Program-made: the position numbers and the translations under genes
Assembly (NCBI GenBank): GCA_009921765.1
Contig: RFXC01000079.1
Location: forward strand, 1-16,686
DNA: 16,686 nt
From: Betaproteobacteria bacterium
GTDB lineage: Bacteria; Pseudomonadota; Gammaproteobacteria; Burkholderiales; Burkholderiaceae
Direction of reading: 5' to 3'
The notes under the pieces: generated by a model
Seen by the model: only the letters and a program-made list of their open reading frames with translations
Told to the model about the DNA's origin: nothing
Database searches by the model: none
In this document: positions 6,259 to 13,569 of the stretch, one piece after another
How the letters are laid out: each line of letters starts with the position of its first letter
Numbering within the stretch: the stretch's first letter is position 1

Positions 6259-7605
6259 ATGCTGGCGCCCGATCCTGCCCCGCCCACCGAGACGCTCGCG
6301 CGCATCCTGTCGCGGCCCGTCTCGGCCGCCGATCGGGAACGTGCCGCGCTGCATGTGCTCGACTGGGTGGGCTGTGCGGCGGCCGGCGCGCTCACGCCAC
6401 CCGGCGTGGCGCTGCGCAGCTGGGCCCGCACGCTGGGCGCGGGTCCTTGCCAAACGATCGGTGCGCTGTCGCTCGACCCGCGTGACGCCGCGCTCGTCAA
6501 TGGCGCGGTCGGCAACATCCTCGAGATGGACGATTTTCACCGTGCGGCCATCGTTCATCCCGGGCCGGTTGTGGTGCCCGCCGCACTCGCACAGGCGCAG
6601 GCGTTGGGCGCAAGCGCCGAGGCCACGCTCAATGCGGTAGTGCGCGGTATGGAGGCCATGATCCGGGTGGGCCGGAGCACGGGCCCGGCCCACTACCGAC
6701 ACTTCCACACCACCGCCACTTGTGGGGTGTTCGGCGCAGCGGCGGCCGCGGGGTCGCTCCTCGCGCTCAACGCGGAGCAGCTTCTCGATGCGCTGGGCAA
6801 TGCCGGCACCCAGGCTGCAGGACTCTGGCAGTGCCGGCTCGAAGACACCATGAGCAAGCAGCTCCACAACGGCCGCGCAGCACAATCGGGGCTGCTTGCG
6901 GCCCAGCTTGCCGCGCATGGCTTCACGGGCGCCCACCGAATCTTCGAAGGACCGCTGGGGTTCTGGGCAGGACTCTGCCCGGACGCCCGACGGCACGAAC
7001 TGACGGCCGAACCTGACGGGGCCTGGCAAATTCACGACTGCAGCTTCAAGCCCTGGCCGGCCTGCCGGCATACCCATCCTCTGATCGACGCAGCGCTCGC
7101 CCTGCGAGACCGGGTCGACATCAACCGTATCCGGCGCCTGCGTGCAGTCGGCTATCGCGACGCGATCGGCTTCTGCGATCACGCAACTCCCACCACCCCG
7201 GTCGAAGCCAAATTCAGCCTGCAGCACGCGGCGGCAGTGGTGCTGCTGCGCGGCCGCCCTGCGCTCGCTGACTTCGACATGGGCGCGGTGCGCGACCCCG
7301 ATGTCACGGCGCTTCGAGCCCGTGTCACACTCGCTGAAGACCCGGCGCTCACGGCCCGCTATCCTGGGCATTTCGGCGCCGCGCTCGAGATTGAACTCGA
7401 TGACGGCAGCATGGTGGTTGAGCATCGCGCCGATGCACTGGGCGACACCGAGTGCCCGCTCACCACCGATGCGCTCCTCGACAAGGCACGCATGCTGATG
7501 GACGCTTCGGGTTACTCCGAATCGAAAATTTCCCGCGTGATCGACGCCTGCCTCGCGCTCGCCCGGGGCGGTCCGCTTGCCGCGGTCACATCCGAACTGC
7601 AGTAG
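6259..7605 (+). CDS. MmgE/PrpD family protein (2-methylcitrate dehydratase/aconitate decarboxylase fold)
   Basis: The protein has 448 residues from ATG 6259. It has the family's N-terminal LHVLDWVGCAAAG (31-43), NGAVGNILEMDDF (81-93) with Asp91-Asp92, VHPGPVVVPAALAQAQ (99-114), HFHTTATCGVFGAAAAAG (148-165), SKQLHNGRAAQSG (199-211) and FKPWPACRHTHP (263-274). His100, His150, Lys200 and His271 fall close to residues reported as important in aconitate decarboxylase; that alignment is from memory. Known members dehydrate 2-methylcitrate, decarboxylate cis-aconitate to itaconate, or isomerise amino dicarboxylates. A start at 6184 would overlap the transferase gene by 47 bases and add a non-conserved tail, so 6259 is preferred; no clear ribosome site precedes it. 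It probably handles a free di- or tricarboxylic acid before or beside CoA activation. Confidence 0.85.
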   Translation: MLAPDPAPPTETLARILSRPVSAADRERAALHVLDWVGCAAAGALTPPGVALRSWARTLGAGPCQTIGALSLDPRDAALVNGAVGNILEMDDFHRAAIVHPGPVVVPAALAQAQALGASAEATLNAVVRGMEAMIRVGRSTGPAHYRHFHTTATCGVFGAAAAAGSLLALNAEQLLDALGNAGTQAAGLWQCRLEDTMSKQLHNGRAAQSGLLAAQLAAHGFTGAHRIFEGPLGFWAGLCPDARRHELTAEPDGAWQIHDCSFKPWPACRHTHPLIDAALALRDRVDINRIRRLRAVGYRDAIGFCDHATPTTPVEAKFSLQHAAAVVLLRGRPALADFDMGAVRDPDVTALRARVTLAEDPALTARYPGHFGAALEIELDDGSMVVEHRADALGDTECPLTTDALLDKARMLMDASGYSESKISRVIDACLALARGGPLAAVTSELQ

Positions 7606-7625
7606 TCACCAGGGTCTCACCCAAC

Positions 7626-9014
7626 ATGCTCAATTACTTCGACGCCGCGGACATCCCCGGCATCCGTCGCGACTATCCGATCGGCCCGGCGTTTCTCGAG
7701 CGGTTTCGCGGCATGAGCCGCGATGAACTGCGCGCCACCCAGGAAGCGCGTTTCTCGCGGGTGCTCGAGTTCGCCTGGAAGGTGCCGTTTTACCAGCGTC
7801 TCTGGGGCGCTCAAGGCATTGCACCAGGCGATATCCGCGGGCTGGATGACCTCGCAAAACTGCCCACCTACTCGAAGTCCGACCTGATGGAATCGGTGGA
7901 GCGTTGCCCGCCACTCGGCGATTTCGACGGACAGGCAGCGCACCCCGCTTGGGCCCGCCCGCAGATCATCATTCAAACCACCAGCGGCACCACGGGTCGA
8001 CCCCAGCCGCTCCTCTACGGTCCCAAGAGCCGGGAACTGCAGAACGCGCTCCTTGCGCGCGTGTATCTCCTCCAGGGCATGTCAAGCAGCGACGTGGTGC
8101 ATTCGGTCTACGGTTTCGGCATGGTCAACGGTGGCCACTACATCCGCGAGACCGTTTCACACTGGATCGGCGCACGCCTGCTCAGTGCCGGGACCGGCGT
8201 TGAAACCCGCTCTGCGCAGCAGGCCGCGCTGATGCGCGACTTTGGCGCCACCGTGCTGGTGGGCTTTGGTGATTTTCTGCGCAGACTGGCCGAGGTGGCG
8301 CGCGAGAACGGCATCGAGCCCGGGCGAGACATCCGGCTGCGCATGATCACCGGGCATTTGGGTCCCGAGGGCCGCGACCCGATCAGTTCAGTCTGGGGGG
8401 GCTGCCCGGTCTATGACTGGTATGGCGTCGGTGACACCGGCCTGATTGCGGGCGAAGGCCCCGACATGGATGGCATGTATGTCATGGAAGACGCGCAGTA
8501 TCTCGAACTGATCGACAGCGACAGCGGCGCACCTGCCGCGCCTGGCGAGCGTGGCGACATGGTCTGCACCTGCCTCTATAAAGACGACATTTTTCCCATC
8601 ATCCGGTTCAACACCCATGACGTCACCGAGGAACTGAGCGGCACGTCATCCATCGGCCTGCCGTTTCGCCGCATCCTGGGGTTCCGTGGCCGCAGCGACA
8701 ACATGGTGAAGCTGCGCGGCATCAACGTCTATCCCACTGCGATCGGCGCGCTGCTCACCGCCGAGCGGAGCGACTACGCGGGCGAATTCCTGTGCGAGGT
8801 CTCGCGCGAGGGCAATCGCGATGAGATGACGGTGTTCGCCGAAGTGCGAAGCGCCCTCAGCGACACCCTGCGCACCGACTATGAGGCGCTCTTGCGGGCC
8901 AGGCTTGGCGTCGATATGAAAGTGCAGCTCTGCGCACCCGGCTCGCTCGCCGAGCGCACCGGCGTGGAGTCGCGACAGAAGCCGGTGCGTCTGTTCGATC
9001 TGCGCAAAGGCTGA
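7626..9014 (+). CDS. Phenylacetate-CoA ligase-like (PaaK-type) AMP-forming acyl-CoA synthetase
   Basis: This 462-residue protein is an ANL-superfamily ligase of the short PaaK type. It shows the N-terminal helical part (LEFAWKVPFYQRLWG, 47-61), the ATP-binding loop TTSGTTGRPQPLLYG (118-132), YDWYGVGDTG (263-272), RFNTHD (327-332), GFRGRSDNMVKLRGINVYPT (352-371) and a C-terminal lobe ending RQKPVRLFDLRKG. It would activate a carboxylic acid to its CoA thioester through an acyl-adenylate. In most ligases the fifth core motif is YGxxE; here the acidic residue is Asp270, a conservative but uncommon change. ATG 7626 lies 20 bases after the MmgE/PrpD stop; AGGG about 11 bases upstream is a poor ribosome site. 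PaaK relatives accept many aromatic and aliphatic acids, so phenylacetate should not be assumed. Confidence 0.87.
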   Translation: MLNYFDAADIPGIRRDYPIGPAFLERFRGMSRDELRATQEARFSRVLEFAWKVPFYQRLWGAQGIAPGDIRGLDDLAKLPTYSKSDLMESVERCPPLGDFDGQAAHPAWARPQIIIQTTSGTTGRPQPLLYGPKSRELQNALLARVYLLQGMSSSDVVHSVYGFGMVNGGHYIRETVSHWIGARLLSAGTGVETRSAQQAALMRDFGATVLVGFGDFLRRLAEVARENGIEPGRDIRLRMITGHLGPEGRDPISSVWGGCPVYDWYGVGDTGLIAGEGPDMDGMYVMEDAQYLELIDSDSGAPAAPGERGDMVCTCLYKDDIFPIIRFNTHDVTEELSGTSSIGLPFRRILGFRGRSDNMVKLRGINVYPTAIGALLTAERSDYAGEFLCEVSREGNRDEMTVFAEVRSALSDTLRTDYEALLRARLGVDMKVQLCAPGSLAERTGVESRQKPVRLFDLRKG

Positions 9015-9027
9015 GCGGGGTGCCCGC

Positions 9028-10407
9028 ATGAAGGCTATCGATTCCCTCTCGGTCGCTGCGCTTGGCCGCGCCTATCGCGCCGGCACGCTCGACCCGGTCG
9101 TGGTCACCGAGGCGCTGCTCGCACTGATCGATCGACGCAATCCCGAGCTTCACGCGTTCATCACCGTTTCCCATGCCCGCGCTCGCGCCGATGCCGAGGC
9201 AAGCCGCGAGCGCATTCGGGCCGGGCGGCCGCTTGGGGCGCTTGATGGCATTCCGATTGCCATCAAGGACAACGTCGATGTGGCGGGGCTTGCCTGCACG
9301 GCCGGCAGCGCAGCGCTTCGTCATCGCATTCCCGCACACGATGCGCCCGCCGCGGCGCGTCTGCGGGCTGCGGGTTCGGTGCTGCTCGGCAAGCTCAACA
9401 TGCACGAAGGCGCGCTCGGCGCCACCACCGACAACGAAGCGTTTGGTCGCTGCATCAATCCCCTGCACGCGGGCCACACGCCGGGCGGTTCAAGCGGCGG
9501 ATCCGGCGCTGCGGTGGCCGCCGGCCTGTGCAGCGCCGCGGTGGGTAGCGACACCATGGGGTCGATCCGGATCCCGGCCGCGTATTGCGGCGTGTTCGGC
9601 TACAAGCCTGGCAACGATACGGTCCCCGCCGCGGGCGTCGTGCCGCTCTGTCACACGCTGGACGTCGCCGGCCCGCTCGCCACCACCGCAACCGACTGCG
9701 CAGCGATGGCGGCTGTCATGATGGGGCTCGACGATCCCCCAGGCGCCGTCGAGTCCGCGCCGGGGGTTGATTGGAAGCGTCTCGTCATCGGCGTGCCCAG
9801 CCAACTCGATCAGGTCACGCTCGAGCCCGCCGTGGCGGAGGGCTTCCGCCAATTTCTGGACGCCCTGAAACGGCGGGGCGCCCGCGTCGTCCCCATCGAT
9901 CTTGCGCACTGGGATCCCACCCGTGCACGACGCGCCGGCCTCCTTGCCAGCGAAGCCGACGCGCTCGACTGGTGGCGGGCTGAAATTGGTCATGACCTGC
10001 CCGGCGTGTCCACCACCTTTGGCGGCATGTTGCGCTATGCCGAGCGCGCGGGTCACGACAAGTTGGATGCCGCGCGACAGGTGCTGCATGACCTGCGCAG
10101 CCACGCGGCGTCTGCTTTCAATGGCGTGGATCTCATCGCGCTCCCTACTGCGCCGCAGGCCAGCTTTGCGCACGACACGCCCGTGCCGATCAACCAGGCC
10201 GACCTCACCGCGCTCGCCAATTTCTATGCATGCGGGGCCTGGGCGATTCCGATCGTGGCGAGTCATCGCGTCGTATCGGTGCAGCTGATGGCGGCGCCCG
10301 GTCGCGACCGCTGGCTGTTGTCGTTCGCGCCCGCCCTGGATTCGCTTGCACCGCGTTCACACGATTTCGCCCATGCACTCGATCTTGGCAACCTGGCAGG
10401 CAGATAA
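9028..10407 (+). CDS. Amidase signature family hydrolase
   Basis: The protein has 459 residues and an intact Ser-cisSer-Lys triad. Lys80 is in GIPIAIKDNVDV, Ser155 in HTPGGSSGGSGAAVA, and the nucleophile Ser179 in GSDTMGSIRIPAAYCG. The position usually occupied by Gly before GSIR is Met177, a small departure from the family pattern. Family members hydrolyse carboxamides to acid plus ammonia and include half-amidases that act on dicarboxylic monoamides, as well as the GatA transamidosome subunit. The lack of GatB/GatC neighbours and the catabolic operon argue against a GatA role. It begins 13 bases after the ligase stop, with an AGCGGGG ribosome site. The likely role is release of a carboxylic acid from an amide substrate for CoA activation; the exact amide is unknown. 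Confidence 0.9.
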   Translation: MKAIDSLSVAALGRAYRAGTLDPVVVTEALLALIDRRNPELHAFITVSHARARADAEASRERIRAGRPLGALDGIPIAIKDNVDVAGLACTAGSAALRHRIPAHDAPAAARLRAAGSVLLGKLNMHEGALGATTDNEAFGRCINPLHAGHTPGGSSGGSGAAVAAGLCSAAVGSDTMGSIRIPAAYCGVFGYKPGNDTVPAAGVVPLCHTLDVAGPLATTATDCAAMAAVMMGLDDPPGAVESAPGVDWKRLVIGVPSQLDQVTLEPAVAEGFRQFLDALKRRGARVVPIDLAHWDPTRARRAGLLASEADALDWWRAEIGHDLPGVSTTFGGMLRYAERAGHDKLDAARQVLHDLRSHAASAFNGVDLIALPTAPQASFAHDTPVPINQADLTALANFYACGAWAIPIVASHRVVSVQLMAAPGRDRWLLSFAPALDSLAPRSHDFAHALDLGNLAGR

Positions 10408-10452
10408 CGCATTCCGCCTGCGCGATTCCCGGATCTCACGGAGATGATCACG

Positions 10453-11112
10453 ATGAATTCCAGCACCCCCACCGCCACGCCTGCGGCCGCCCTTCGCGCC
10501 GTGATCGACCCCGCGCAATGGTTCAACACGCTCGCCGAAGCCACTGCGGCCGCCGCCAGCGCTGCTGATCCCGAGGCCATGATCCGCGCACTGATCGCGC
10601 CCACCCTCGCGATCGCGGGCGATCGTGACGCCTGGACGCGTCCCGGCAGCCTGAAGGCGGGTGAACGGCAGTTCTATGTCGGCGGCTGCTTTATCGTCAC
10701 GCCCGACGAGGCCTGGCACATGCTGGTGGGCAACGTAGGCTTTCCGCCCGAGCAGCGGCGGCTGATGATTCCGATCGATGGCGGCCATCCCGCTCATGTT
10801 CGCGACACACGCGCGCCGCTGCTGCTTGCCAACACCGACGAGCACGGGGATTTCAAGCAGTATCTGAAGACCTCGCGCATGGGCTCATCGATCTACGCAC
10901 CCATGTTGTGCGGAGGGCGCTTCATCGGTCAGCTGATCATGGCCTCGCAGGCACGCAACACGTTCTCGCAGCAGGACCTCGACATGCTGCGGGTACTCGC
11001 CACGCAGGCCGCCTCGCTCTGGATCGCGATGGGCGGCCCCGAATGGCTCGCACGCAACTACCCCCCGGCCGATGCGTTCAAGGTCAGCCAGGCTGGGGTT
11101 GACGCTCAATAA
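10453..11112 (+). CDS. Stand-alone GAF domain protein
   Basis: This 219-residue protein is essentially one GAF domain (about 25-190) after a Thr/Ala/Pro-rich tail. The GAF fold is suggested by FYVGGCFIVTPDEAWHMLV (about 74-92), APLLLANTDE (121-130), and GSSIYAPMLCGGRFIGQL followed by FSQQDLDMLRVLATQAAS (144-188), the usual last strands and helix. There is no kinase, cyclase, HTH or sigma-54 domain attached. GAF domains bind small molecules, so this may be a ligand-binding partner or sensor for the pathway. ATG 10453 is preferred over ATG 10444 because GGAG at 10440-10443 is nine bases from the former and touches the latter. It is the last gene of the operon. The function is not established. 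Confidence 0.75.
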   Translation: MNSSTPTATPAAALRAVIDPAQWFNTLAEATAAAASAADPEAMIRALIAPTLAIAGDRDAWTRPGSLKAGERQFYVGGCFIVTPDEAWHMLVGNVGFPPEQRRLMIPIDGGHPAHVRDTRAPLLLANTDEHGDFKQYLKTSRMGSSIYAPMLCGGRFIGQLIMASQARNTFSQQDLDMLRVLATQAASLWIAMGGPEWLARNYPPADAFKVSQAGVDAQ

Positions 11113-11126
11113 GCGGGCGCACGGTC

Positions 11127-11169
11127 TGACCCGTCCGGCAAGCGGGCGCCCCCCGGGCGCCACGGGTCA
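11127..11169. terminator. Composite hairpin between convergent genes, probable bidirectional terminator
   Basis: The outer arms TGACCCGT (11127-11134) and ACGGGTCA (11162-11169) pair perfectly over 8 bases. Inside them GGCGCCC (11145-11151) and GGGCGCC (11155-11161) form a 7-base-pair GC stem with a CCC loop, leaving a one-sided bulge at 11135-11144. It lies 14 bases after the stop of the GAF gene, and its right arm contains the stop codon (11167-11169) of the convergent hydrolase gene. No strong T-run follows on either strand, so intrinsic termination is plausible but not textbook. Confidence 0.5.
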
Positions 11170-12039
11170 TTCAACCGGATTCAGCTTTGCGAAATGCCGC
11201 GCGATCGCGAGACGGCTGGTGACCCACACGTCGCCGCGGCTCTTCACATGCTGCATGAAGCGCTCGAGCGCACCGATGCGTCCCGGGCGCCCGATGATCC
11301 GAAGATGAAGACCCAGATTCATGATGCCGGGGCGGTCACGTCCCTCGCTGTAGAGCTGCTCGAAGGTATCCACCGCATAGTCAAGCCATAGCTGGGGCGT
11401 GTAGCCGGGCGCGAGCCAGAATTTCATGTCGTTGGTGTCGAGCGCGTAAGGCACGATCACGATGCCACGGCGCTTGCCGTCCGAGGTCTCGACAAACTCC
11501 CAGCGCGGGCGGTCGTCCGAGTAATCGTCCATGTGGTATTCATAGCCCGCCTCGACCAGCAGGCGCCGTGTGTTGTCGGTGAGCAGATACCGCGACAGCC
11601 AGCCATAGGGCCTGCGCCCGGTGGTGCGCTCGATGCTGTCGGTGGCGGCGCGAATGAACTCACGCTCACGGTCTTCCTTGTATGAAAACTGATGCACCCA
11701 GCGATGACCGTGGCTGCATACCTCATGGCCCGCGGCGGCCACCGCACGAGCGAGCTCGGGCGCTTTCTCGAGCGCCACGGCGGCAGCGGTGAACGTGCAT
11801 TCAAACCCGAAGCGGTCGAGGAGCCGCATCACGCGCGGCGCACCCGCCCGAATGCCGTAGAGGTAATTGCTTTCGTTGCCGTAGTTTCGGATCGGGATCT
11901 TGAGCGCAACGCCCAGTTCATCCACCGGTTCGGGCGCCTTGTCGCCTGAGGCGATACTCTGCTCCGAGCCCTCCTCCACATTGACGACAAACGACATCGC
12001 CAGACGCTCATCGCGCGGCAGTGTGAAACGATCACTCAT
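11167..12039 (-). CDS. PuuE/cyclic-imidase-like hydrolase (polysaccharide deacetylase superfamily)
   Basis: The 290-residue protein has the NodB-like fold in the form seen in allantoinase PuuE and bacterial cyclic imide hydrolases. Matching features are AMSFVVNVEEGSE (14-26, Glu pair in place of the usual Asp pair), HEVCSHGHRWV (105-115), MDDYSDDRPRW (170-180), VPYALDTNDMKF (197-208) and GLHLRIIGRPGRIGALERF (243-261). These enzymes open cyclic amides or imides in the cytoplasm; they are not chitin deacetylases and there is no signal peptide. GAGGAGG five bases before the ATG fixes the start. The gene runs convergent to the operon from its own promoter. Ring opening of a cyclic imide would give a half-amide suited to the amidase at 9028-10407, a link that is inference. 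No uric acid pathway genes are present to support true allantoinase. Confidence 0.8.
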   Translation of the reverse strand: MSDRFTLPRDERLAMSFVVNVEEGSEQSIASGDKAPEPVDELGVALKIPIRNYGNESNYLYGIRAGAPRVMRLLDRFGFECTFTAAAVALEKAPELARAVAAAGHEVCSHGHRWVHQFSYKEDREREFIRAATDSIERTTGRRPYGWLSRYLLTDNTRRLLVEAGYEYHMDDYSDDRPRWEFVETSDGKRRGIVIVPYALDTNDMKFWLAPGYTPQLWLDYAVDTFEQLYSEGRDRPGIMNLGLHLRIIGRPGRIGALERFMQHVKSRGDVWVTSRLAIARHFAKLNPVE

Positions 12040-12077
12040 CGAGCCTCCTCAGGCAGTGGCATGCTTGAACGCCCGGC

Positions 12078-12106
12078 ACCTTAGGGGGGAGGCGCCCACG
12101 CGTCAA
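12078..12106 (-). promoter_or_regulatory. Putative promoter of the imidase-like gene
   Basis: On the minus strand TTGACG (12106 to 12101) is separated by 17 bases from TAAGGT (12083 to 12078). The start point would be near 12071, giving a leader of about 31 bases that contains the GAGGAGG ribosome site. No TGTCC-GGACA palindrome is nearby, so co-control with the operon is not visible. Confidence 0.5.
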
Positions 12107-12164
12107 GCGCGGCGCGGCGCGCATGCCCGCAGCGAAGGACTGCTTCGGGCGAGGTCTCCGTCCT

Positions 12165-12182
12165 GCCGCACTCCGGTGCGGC
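12165..12182. terminator. Short GC hairpin after the MATE gene
   Basis: GCCGCAC (12165-12171), loop TCCG and GTGCGGC (12176-12182) form a perfect 7-base-pair stem, ten bases beyond the MATE stop codon. It has no T-run on the minus strand, so it may only be a pause or 3'-end stabilising structure. The surrounding gap (12040-12191, 152 bases) otherwise holds the hydrolase promoter and nothing else recognisable. Confidence 0.3.
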
Positions 12183-12191
12183 GGGTCTGGC

Positions 12192-13526
12192 CTAACGCCA
12201 GCGAGTAAGCCGGACCGCAATCGCGCAACCGGCTGCGTAGACGCACATGCCGCAGGCCACCAGCGCGAAATAGGTCCAGAGCGGCGCTTGCGCACGGTGG
12301 AGCATCCACCCCACTCCCAGCACCATCAGAAGGCGTACCGTGGCGGCGATGACCGGCCCCGCGATCCGCCCTGAGCCCTGCGCAGCGAAATAAAGCGTGA
12401 GCCCAAAACCGAACAGCCCGAACACGGGCCCCACCCAGCGAAGATGGGTAGCGGCGGCGGCCAGCACCCGCGGGTCGTCGCTGAACAAGTCGGTCCAGAC
12501 CCAGGGAAAGGCCGCCACCAGCAGTCCGATCACGCTCAGATTCACCAGCGAGACGCCTGCCGCAGTCCAGGCCACCCGTCGCGCCCGATCGATGAGGCCC
12601 GCCCCGATCGCCATGCCCACCATCGGGACAGCCGCGACACCGATACCGAACGAGATCGGAATCAGCAGAAACTCAAGCCGCTGCCCGATGCCGTAGCCCG
12701 CCAGCACCTCGGTGCCAAACGGCGCGATCAGCGCTGTGCAGATCAGCATGGTCACGATCGCCTGAGTGGGCGACAGGCACGCCACTGCGCCCACCTTGAG
12801 GATGTCGGCAAAGAGCGGCCACCGGAGCGGCGTACCCGAAAACCGCAGGCGCAGCCGCTCGCGGCCTGCGCTGAACCGTCTTACCAGCCAGAGCGCGCCC
12901 AGGCCATAGCCGGCAAGCGTTCCGCATGCCACGCCTCCCAGCCCCAGCAAAGGGAACGGTCCCAGCCCCAGCCCGAGCACAGCCCCGACTGCAATCTGCA
13001 CCAGCGACGTGACCACCACCAGTCGGGCAGGCAGCACCATGTTGCCCGTACCGCGGACCACCGACAGTTGCGCGTTCATGAGCCACACCAGCGGCGCGCC
13101 CGCAAACAGCACCCAGCCGTACCGGATCGCCTCATCCAGCACATCGTCTCGGCCGCCCAGGAGCGCATAGAGCGTGGGCCCCAGGCTCAGCATCAGCAGC
13201 ATGTGCAGCACGCCACCGACGAGCCCGATCACGCAGGCATGAAGCGCGAGCGCCTCGGCGCGCGCGATATCGTTGGCACCCAACGCGCGGGAGATGGCTG
13301 ATGACACGCCGCCCCCCATGGCCCCCGAGGACAGCATCTGCACCAGCATGCCGAAGGGAAACACCAGTGCCATCGCTGCAAGCGGCACGGTGCCCAGTTG
13401 GCCGATGTAGCCGGTTTCGGCGATGCTCACCATCACGCCGAGCGCCAGCGTTGCCACGCTGGGCAGCGCCATCCGGAGCAGCGTGGGGAGAATCGGACCG
13501 GTCAGAAGCGGATTGGCGGGGGGCAC
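12192..13526 (-). CDS. MATE family efflux transporter
   Basis: This 444-residue integral membrane protein has about 12 hydrophobic segments in two similar halves, the length and pattern of MATE (NorM/DinF) exporters that expel drugs or metabolites with H+ or Na+ antiport. Characteristic pieces are GPILPTLLRMALPSVATLAL at the start, ETGYIGQLGTVPLAAMAL in the first half, SAISRALGANDIARA after the second helix, and VAAVPMVGMAIGAGL at the equivalent place in the second half. The start is taken as GTG 13526, which gives the normal family length. The frame stays open upstream as far as 14231, but that stretch is antisense to the threonine aldolase gene. No good ribosome site precedes the GTG, so the exact start is uncertain. 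It is divergent from the aldolase gene. The substrate is unknown. Confidence 0.9.
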   Translation of the reverse strand: MPPANPLLTGPILPTLLRMALPSVATLALGVMVSIAETGYIGQLGTVPLAAMALVFPFGMLVQMLSSGAMGGGVSSAISRALGANDIARAEALALHACVIGLVGGVLHMLLMLSLGPTLYALLGGRDDVLDEAIRYGWVLFAGAPLVWLMNAQLSVVRGTGNMVLPARLVVVTSLVQIAVGAVLGLGLGPFPLLGLGGVACGTLAGYGLGALWLVRRFSAGRERLRLRFSGTPLRWPLFADILKVGAVACLSPTQAIVTMLICTALIAPFGTEVLAGYGIGQRLEFLLIPISFGIGVAAVPMVGMAIGAGLIDRARRVAWTAAGVSLVNLSVIGLLVAAFPWVWTDLFSDDPRVLAAAATHLRWVGPVFGLFGFGLTLYFAAQGSGRIAGPVIAATVRLLMVLGVGWMLHRAQAPLWTYFALVACGMCVYAAGCAIAVRLTRWR

Positions 13527-13569
13527 GGAAAAATTGGGATCAGAGAGTGGCGGGCAGGCATCCGGGGTT

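Noticed and set aside
4899..6518. Long minus-strand open frame (539 codons) opposite the second CoA-transferase
   Set aside because: No recognisable domain; it mirrors codon positions of the well-supported plus-strand genes, as is common at this GC content.
6121..7425. Long minus-strand open frame (434 codons) opposite the MmgE/PrpD gene
   Set aside because: Low-complexity Arg/Ala/Gly composition with no family motifs, while the plus-strand protein has clear ones.
9028..10407. GatA subunit of the tRNA amidotransferase
   Set aside because: No GatB or GatC neighbour, and the gene lies inside a catabolic operon between a CoA ligase and a GAF protein.
11167..12039. Annotation as a cell-wall or chitin polysaccharide deacetylase
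   Set aside because: No signal peptide, and the sequence matches the cytosolic PuuE/cyclic imidase branch, including the Glu pair in place of the metal-site Asp pair.
12444..13301. Plus-strand open frame (285 codons) inside the MATE gene
   Set aside because: Rich in Arg, His and Gln, the expected complement of hydrophobic codons; the opposite strand encodes a clear membrane transporter.
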